NCBI GenBank assembly: GCA_902806565.1
Contig: CADCXA010000031.1
Location: forward strand, 1,054,001 to 1,118,000
Source: Hypoxylon rubiginosum
Lineage: Eukaryota; Ascomycota; Sordariomycetes; Xylariales; Hypoxylaceae
Reading direction: 5' to 3'
DNA length: 64,000 bases
The first letter of the stretch is position 1. Every line of letters starts with the position of its first letter. Positions 57,558-64,000 of the stretch are shown here, piece after piece. The notes below the pieces were generated by a model. It worked only from the letters and a program-made list of their open reading frames with translations. It did no database searches and had not been told where the DNA came from. Position numbers and translations under genes: made by a program.

Positions 57558-59578
57558 TCATATCACAACTTGCTTCTTTTTCCACATGAGTAGAGAAGCC
57601 GGGACTTGCAAGGCTGCCGAGACGCACAGAACAAGAACCTGGCGATTGTATCCCTCGGCAAGGGTGTATCGAACTTGATCCTGAAGGGCTTGAGGTAATG
57701 TACCCAAGAGCTGAATTAGGACATCGGTGTCCGACACGCCGAGAAGGGTCTGGAGTTGTGGTCGGGCGTAGGTGTTGAAAACGGAGGTTGAGATTGCTAG
57801 AACCATAGCACCGCCCATCATTCTGAATTGAGACCCGGCGCCCATCGCAACAGCTAAAGACGAGTTAGGTAGGGTTATCTTGTATGTTACGAGAAAATGC
57901 TCACCATGGTCACGTTTTTCATTCACCCACGGAATCAGTATGAATAACAAAGCAAAGTTAATTCCGCAACCCCAGCCAGCAAGAATTTCGAATCCATAGA
58001 TACGTGCAGGTATCTCCAGACTAGAGGGAAGCGTGCCCAAGAGAGCGAAGCCGAGTACCTGGAAACAGGACCCTATTAGAAGTAGATATATTGGCGGCAC
58101 CTTCAATTTTCCAGCGACGATAGACGCGACAATGGAGCTGACTGGAATCATAACCGTAAAAGGTATTAGCCTGACACCAGCATCCAGGCCAGACAGGCCG
58201 TATACCAGTTGAAACCTTTGCGGGATGATGAACATGCAGATAACAGTAGGTCCGCCAAGTAAGACAAAGTTTCTAGGAGTCAAGTTAGAAAAAGCATCGG
58301 GATGGAGGAATCTAGGGACCTCTCTTAAAGTCTCGTACAGTAATATGCCCAACATTTGACGGTTGATGAGGAACCTCCAAGGTAAAATTGGCTCGCGAAT
58401 CTTATCGGCCAGCGTAACATGTCGTTCCCATACAACTAATGCAATCCAAAGGAACCCGGATACGGTCAACAAGGTAATGACATATGCTGATCTCCATGGA
58501 AACCGTTTATCGGCTTCCTCGAACGCAGATGTCAAGGCCAGCGTTGCAAAGAGAATGAGGATAGTGCCTGGTATATCGATGCGACCAAGCGTAGATCTTG
58601 CCATCAACTCTTTGAAACTCTTTTTTTGGTAATCCGTTCGATTGTGATATGGAAAATGGTTCGGGATAGCGAGGAGTGCGACTAGGAACGCCGGAACGGC
58701 TATGGGGACACTATCATATAAGACTTTAGTAGGTTGACAACGTTGATTAAGGATTCCAGAACTCACTTGATTATGAAAATCCATCTCCATGTTGTGTTCG
58801 AGGCTATAGCACCGCCAATGATAGGCCCTAGGAGCAGTGCTAAAGCGTTGACAACGGAGATGTTCGACACAAATTTCGGGTATTTCTCCGGCGGAACAAG
58901 ATCCACGACTATTATGGTAGATAAAGACCAGCATCCACCGCCACCGATACCCTGAAATGCTCGGAAGATCACACTACCACTGGATTAGCATATATGACGA
59001 GGGTAGATAGGAACTATCTGGAACGCCTCACAGTTGTACCATGGTCTGCGAAGCACTGCACGCAGCTGAGAAGATGATGAATATCACGGTAGATAGCAAG
59101 AAGATAGATTTCCGACCGAAGATGTCGCTAAACTTGGCACAAATGACGATGACAGCTACGTAGTAGTGTGAGCCGGCGAGGAGGGTAAGTACCAAGGGCT
59201 TTGTAAACTGACCTACGTAACCAAGCAGGTAGCTGGCGACAACCCAGCCTACGTTCTCGAAACCGCTCAACTCGTCAGTAATGGCGACTAGAGCAGTGAT
59301 TACGACAGGGATCTCCAGGTTGGTCAAGAACATCATCATCGCTATGCTACTAAGGATATTAGTAACGTTAGCATACTTGAGACATTTGTCTGCTTGACTT
59401 ACGCAACAGAGATAAACCAAAACCGGGGACCTTGGATGTACACAATATCGCCTTCGTCATCCGGCTGTTTAGATTGTTCGGAGGCCATGTTGTCTTCTTT
59501 TCGCATCGAGTCGGACATGGAGTCGTGAGCTCCGTCGAAAGACTGAGGCCTCAGATCGGTAGGCGATTTGAGTGCCAT
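57558..59578 (-). CDS. MFS exporter, DHA2 (14-TM) type
   Basis: Seven exons read right to left: 59578-59403, 59349-59213, 59155-59032, 58979-58767, 58710-58339, 58272-57905 and 57853-57558. All are in phase, giving 561 residues. After a polar ~45-residue N-terminus, 14 hydrophobic segments can be traced. Motifs: ICAKFSDIFGRK (motif A, TM2-3 loop), FRAFQGIGGGG (motif B region) and LGPIIGGAI (motif C, antiporter signature), plus TWRWIFIINVP after TM6. DHA2 proteins pump out drugs and toxic metabolites, and one often sits in each fungal biosynthetic cluster. The two introns at 58273-58338 and 57854-57904 are open in frame, but removing them restores the expected TM segments. Confidence 0.87.
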
Positions 59579-62500
59579 TGTAATACTGGAGGTATCCTCG
59601 CAAGTAACGATAGTTAGTGTAAAGGTGTAAATCCACTGAAAATGTAAAATTTGGGGAACTGCGGGAGAGAGGGAGAGACAAAGAGACTTAGGGGGGAAGG
59701 GAAACTTTTAAACCGTGAAACAAGACTACTAGGAGCTGCTTTCAAAGAACGGGTTGCCGGTCCCGAATATTAAGCCAGTAGTGATGGCTGTGCCATACTT
59801 TACAACTCGAACTCGTCACAAACACAAATCCAACTTAGGGTGTGTAAGTAGTAGTACTCAAAGTACCATAATGTAGCTGTTACTGGGGTATCCCCCAACG
59901 ACCACACGCGCACTTTTAGGCCGGCCGATACAGGTCTGTTTTCAGGGTTTTAGCCTTTCGGTCATTGACCCCTTAGACGGGAGCTAGCAGTGTTGCCCGA
60001 ATAGCGAGCACTGTTGGTCCATATAGGGGGGGCTAGTCTCGTAAGACGAACAGTCAGTCTCAGTGCCTACCTAGAAAGTATGTATACCTCCAACGTGTAG
60101 TACTTCGCGGTTAAATTCATGGCTCCTGGGACAGCAATCTTGATGATTGCTTGCCTCTTGATTTTGCATCGTGTCATCTTAAAACCTACTTAGCCCCTGG
60201 GTATTCTCTTATCACGTTTCTAGAAGCCTGTTCAGCAAGTTTTATTAGAAGTATCGTCGCCTTCCAGCTGTATTATCCTTGGTTAGTACGTGTAGGGGCC
60301 GAAAGAGTTAATAGGGGGCCAAAGTTTGTATCTTGCGGTTGAGATCTCGGCATCTATTACAACTAGTTACCTAGGGGGTAGTTTAGGTACCTAGCAAAAA
60401 TGGTTTCATAGCCATCTTAGTAAGAAGCAGGAGTTGGGTTACGCCTCATGGAACTCGGATAGGGCCAATACCTCATCGCCGATATCCTATCCCTTACTCG
60501 TTCGTATCCATGGCGCGTAATAATGATTTGAAATCAACATCGTGCCAGCATCACGGCAATGGTAAACTACATCGATCAAGTTCGAATTCACTGCCAAATG
60601 GTTTTAACTCCATGATTCCAATTGAAAATCTGAGAATATCTTCTCTTGCTTCTTTTCCAATCCTGGCGCATCATTATGTTCCTGCTGAGATCAAAGCAGC
60701 CCCCATTCCTAGCGCCATGGCACAGGAGCACAGCCTCGTGGATCTTCATCTTACTATAGATTCCCCTAGTCTCAGAGAAAAAGGTTAGTACATAAATGAT
60801 TTCAGGACTCGGACACCTCGGTCATATTGTGATGGGGGTGTGCACTTCCGATGATGGCCATTGGAGCTTTTGGACCGTCGCGCTAGGGGGTTGGTGATAA
60901 CTGTATCTGCTTGCCTCTCCTAGAGCCACCATTGGACCACGCCTACAACTGGCTACTGTAATTCTTCTCGGCATTCGCCAGCAACAGCAGCCTACCGTCC
61001 TTTAGAGGGCTAAGATCACTCTAGTTGATGCTAATAACACCGAATTCGAGATTATTGGTATGGCCCTATCCGATATAATTGCCTCAAGACGGTCTAACTA
61101 TAGGATTCCCATACTAGTACGGGGATATTATCAGCAGGATAGAAGTCACCGTCTCTGGGTGCGTGTTCAGGGGTAAACATTTGGTAGTAGGTACCTACTC
61201 ATCTCTTGTTGAAACCCATTAGACAGTGCAGAAATCTTTTATCCCAACATGTAGCTACTAAGACCCTGTACACATATAAATCCAATCACATGTTTAACCC
61301 TATCTTTTAATTCTCATATCCGCGATAGAAGGTTCCCGCTAGACTTTGACGTTCAGAGGTAGATTAGGTACCCAAGGTATCAAAGTATTGCAGCGGAGAA
61401 TATCCGCAGGCTGTGGGCAGTACAGCATATAATGACAACTTTACAGCTACTATCTAGTTTATTCTTGACACAGAAACCAAGATTTCAACTTGAGAGGGGT
61501 GTTCCGCTATCAGGGAACGAAAAGCGCATCTAGTGGCAAGTTAGCAACACATGAAAATAATTTGCAATGTCTTCAAAGTGGCGGGTACAGAAGATGCGCC
61601 CCTTTCTTCCTGGGCCCCTTTGTCCCTACCTCATGTACGCACCGGGAGCTTGGAAGCTCTTAGGTTCATAGCTCTCTACGGTACAACGTAGTTGTTCCCT
61701 TATCGCATGGTTGGCCTCGTGACAGAAAGTCATTTCTTGCTAGGTTCATAACTCCACGCACGTTTTCATTCCCACGTGGCATAATATCATTTCGAGTAAC
61801 TAAATAGTATTTAATACATTACCTAGGTAAGTACTCAGTACCTACCTACCTAATCAAGGTATATAAGCACCCATTCTACTTCCTCAAGGTACATTGATTG
61901 TCAAGAAGCGAAAATGCTCGCCAGCTGAAGTTGAAATAACACTTAATATCGTCAGCGTTCTGCGAGGATGTTAGGTACCCCAATGCTCGTAGAATTCATC
62001 ACTGAGTCGTAGATGTAATGCTTTCTATCAGTCAAATCCATTGCTCCATGTGGCCGAACAAGTGTTGATCTAATCAGAGCGCGATGTGTCCAGCTGCGTT
62101 CTCTCCCTGCGATATTTTGGGAACAGTCTATGGACTCACCTCGCGCAAAGTAATATGGATCCAGAGGGTACCTATGGGTAAAGCCCTAGAAGCACCTTAA
62201 AATTGGATTTTACAACTTTGCGAGTCACGTGTGAATAGGGGCTGTCTAGCAAACACGCAGCTATATCCTACGCTATTCAACATGGTGCGTCAAAGTCTTT
62301 ATGAAAGGGCCCCCAGAAAGATAAAGATGCGTCGTGCAAACTTGCCAAGCAGCGCTAAGGTAGTGTTGGTAGATCAACAGATCTAAGGTGACAATCTCGT
62401 ATTGCACCTTGTACATGCGGCGCAGCTAAGAATGTCTTGAAAGGCGGGATCCGACCGTCGTTGAGTCTAAGAGCCTTGCGCCCGAAGCTGATCGCTAGCA

Positions 62501-63212
62501 ACTCAGCCCATCAAGAACGCTCCGTACCTATGTTTTGCAGACGGGTGTATGGTTGAACGCGGGAATCTCCATGCATGCAGGTGGCAGCGCTGCCAACGGT
62601 TTACAACCCCCATCTGTTGGCCTCGTGAACCATCGTATGCGATCCTCCGACCATCCGAGAGGATGGCTAAGATAGATTGTTCAGATGAGGCTTAGTCGCT
62701 GTTAATGCCTAGTCGGTTTTGCTCGAAATACAATGGTATTATAGGGCGTCGCAGCGCTGTTTAACTCCAACCTCAGGACAAAACCAACATTCACTGAATA
62801 GGCGCTTACCACGTATATTCATATAATGCTAGTTAAAAACGTCAACTAGCAGATTAGCTCGTGAAAGATACCTACCAGTACGTAACGAGATAAGTTGTGC
62901 CACTCTATGTTTGTGATTCCTTTCAGGTCGTACCATCCATAAATGCAATACGTAATATATTGTATAGCATCGGTATATGCATTCGTAAGTACCTCAGGTA
63001 CATATGTAGGTGGCAACTTGAATTTATGGGTTCTCTGGAATACCAGCTTGCCGGGTACATTGACCAGGCATTAACTACCTGGGTACCTGATAGGTATAAG
63101 ACATCCCAGACGTCGTAAAGCAACAATTGTACCTGCATTATGGACAGTGCTCCCCCTTTCGATTGGAGACCATACTAGATGACCGCAGGATCTGGTATCT
63201 AGTGCCGTGAAA
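59579..63212. other. Long gene-free interval before the megasynthase
   Basis: 3.6 kb with no supported gene. A plus-strand frame at 60510-60788 (92 codons) has no recognisable domain. A plus-strand reading near 60920-61170 stays open apart from one stop and may be a gene fragment. TACCTAGGTA-type words are frequent (60362-60396, 61819-61860). Confidence 0.4.
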
Positions 63213-64000
63213 ATGGATACCCTTGAAAAACCTAGGTCCGCGATAGAGCGATACTGTCTACAAAGTCTCCTCAAGCGGCAGTCTGAGTCCGAACCACAGC
63301 GAAATCTCCTATTTTATTCGCTTGGAAATACATCAAACCCAAAGGAAATATCGTACCGCACATTGTACAATCGTGCGAGGAATAACAGCGCTTTGATTCA
63401 ATCTTTAGAGAGATTCCGAGATGGCCAACCCATTCTACTTCACCTGAGTGACCATTGGGATACCATTTTATGGTTTTGGTCGATTCTCCTGGCTAATGGA
63501 GTACCTGTTGTCTCGACACCCCTGAGTAACGTCGATGAACACCGACACCAACACTTACAGGGTCTATCATCACTCCTTGAATCCCCGATCTGCATCACAA
63601 GAACCGATTTCCTCCCTCTGTTTGACGGAAGTCATACTTTCCGGCTACACACTATCGAGTCTCTGTTGAAGAATGAAATCACGAGGCCCGACAGAGTTAC
63701 TCGATTGGACTGCTACGAAGAAAGGCTAGAGTGCCACGACGACGAAGTTTATGCTAGTGGGTCGGAGTTAGCCATTCTGATGTTGACTTCCGGCAGCACT
63801 GGAAATGCGAAACTCGTGTGCCTTACACATCGCCAAGTGCTCGCTGCAGCTGAAGGGAAGGCCTCCATTAGACGGCTTCCAGACGGCCGACCTTTCTTAA
63901 ACTGGATTGGACTTGATCATGTTGCTGCCCTTATTGAAATCCATATTCAGGCCCTGCAGCTTGGGGTCGGCCAAGTTCACGTCCACGCCGCAGACATCAC
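63213..64000 (+). CDS. Adenylation-domain megasynthase (NRPS-like or ligase-PKS), 5' part
   Basis: An ATG at 63213 opens a frame that runs without stop to the window edge (262 complete codons), so only the N-terminus is visible. It is the start of an ANL-superfamily adenylation domain. ISYRTLYNRA (A1/A2 region) and LLANGVPVVSTPLS are followed by LMLTSGSTGNAKLV, the phosphate-binding A3 motif, and NWIGLDHVAALIEIHIQA. The last segment is typical of fungal NRPS-like reductases and of PKSs with an N-terminal AMP-ligase; those enzymes load a carboxylic or amino acid onto a carrier domain. Which type it is depends on sequence beyond the window. The neighbouring DHA2 exporter fits a biosynthetic cluster. 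Confidence 0.85.
   Translation, partial: MDTLEKPRSAIERYCLQSLLKRQSESEPQRNLLFYSLGNTSNPKEISYRTLYNRARNNSALIQSLERFRDGQPILLHLSDHWDTILWFWSILLANGVPVVSTPLSNVDEHRHQHLQGLSSLLESPICITRTDFLPLFDGSHTFRLHTIESLLKNEITRPDRVTRLDCYEERLECHDDEVYASGSELAILMLTSGSTGNAKLVCLTHRQVLAAAEGKASIRRLPDGRPFLNWIGLDHVAALIEIHIQALQLGVGQVHVHAADI

Noticed and set aside
60510..60788. 92-codon frame in the 59.6-63.2 kb gap
   Set aside because: No domain and no consistent downstream exons found. It may be a real first exon, but nothing supports it.
1..64000. CRISPR arrays, bacterial operons or phage elements
   Set aside because: The window is eukaryotic. No regularly spaced repeats were seen, and the short tandem arrays are simple microsatellites.

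Overview
The window is nuclear DNA of a filamentous ascomycete, most likely a member of the Sordariomycetes within Pezizomycotina. The evidence is short (45-190 bp) GT-AG introns in most genes, fungal-only families (Zn2Cys6 regulator, HET protein, PTH11/CFEM receptor, Hpc2, Rba50, Vps74), AT-rich blocks that look like repeat-induced point mutation (RIP), and intergenic DNA peppered with short TACCTAGGTA-type words. I cannot name the species.

Left part (0-12 kb): an MFS exporter, a GFA-fold small enzyme, a secreted chitin/polysaccharide deacetylase, a condensation-type acyltransferase broken by an 835-bp AT-rich inverted-repeat element, and a short-chain dehydrogenase (SDR). A second, unrelated inverted-repeat element with a perfect 6-bp target duplication lies at 11.3-11.9 kb.

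12.6-15.3 kb has no credible protein gene. It holds a Pol III-like hairpin unit and, on the minus strand, the conserved core of a nuclear-type group I intron with no rRNA exons that I can recognise around it.

15-30 kb: an SDR, a Zn2Cys6 regulator, a zinc alcohol dehydrogenase, an NLR-like STAND protein (NTPase plus TPR repeats), a secreted GH5 beta-mannanase and a CFEM-containing PTH11-like receptor. 31-35 kb: a decayed ankyrin-repeat gene and a nine-exon SDR.

36-47 kb is a block of conserved housekeeping genes: Hpc2 (HIR histone chaperone), Rba50/RPAP1 (RNA polymerase II assembly), Vps74/GPP34 (Golgi) and an alkaline ceramidase. Introns are few and the frames are clean.

48-64 kb returns to accessory content: a HET-domain protein; an intact CYP52-like P450 divergent from a GMC alcohol oxidase gene that carries two in-frame TGA codons and a frameshift; a kinase-like pseudogene of the incompatibility type with two in-frame stops; a 14-TM MFS exporter; and, running off the right edge, the adenylation domain of an NRPS-like or ligase-PKS megasynthase. 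The exporter and the megasynthase may mark the edge of a secondary-metabolite cluster.

Themes: many genes of the recognition/incompatibility type (STAND, HET, ankyrin, kinase-like, PTH11), several of them decaying; small non-autonomous transposons; and an orphan group I ribozyme. All exon boundaries were set by hand from splice signals and reading-frame continuity. Family assignments are from memory, without database searches.
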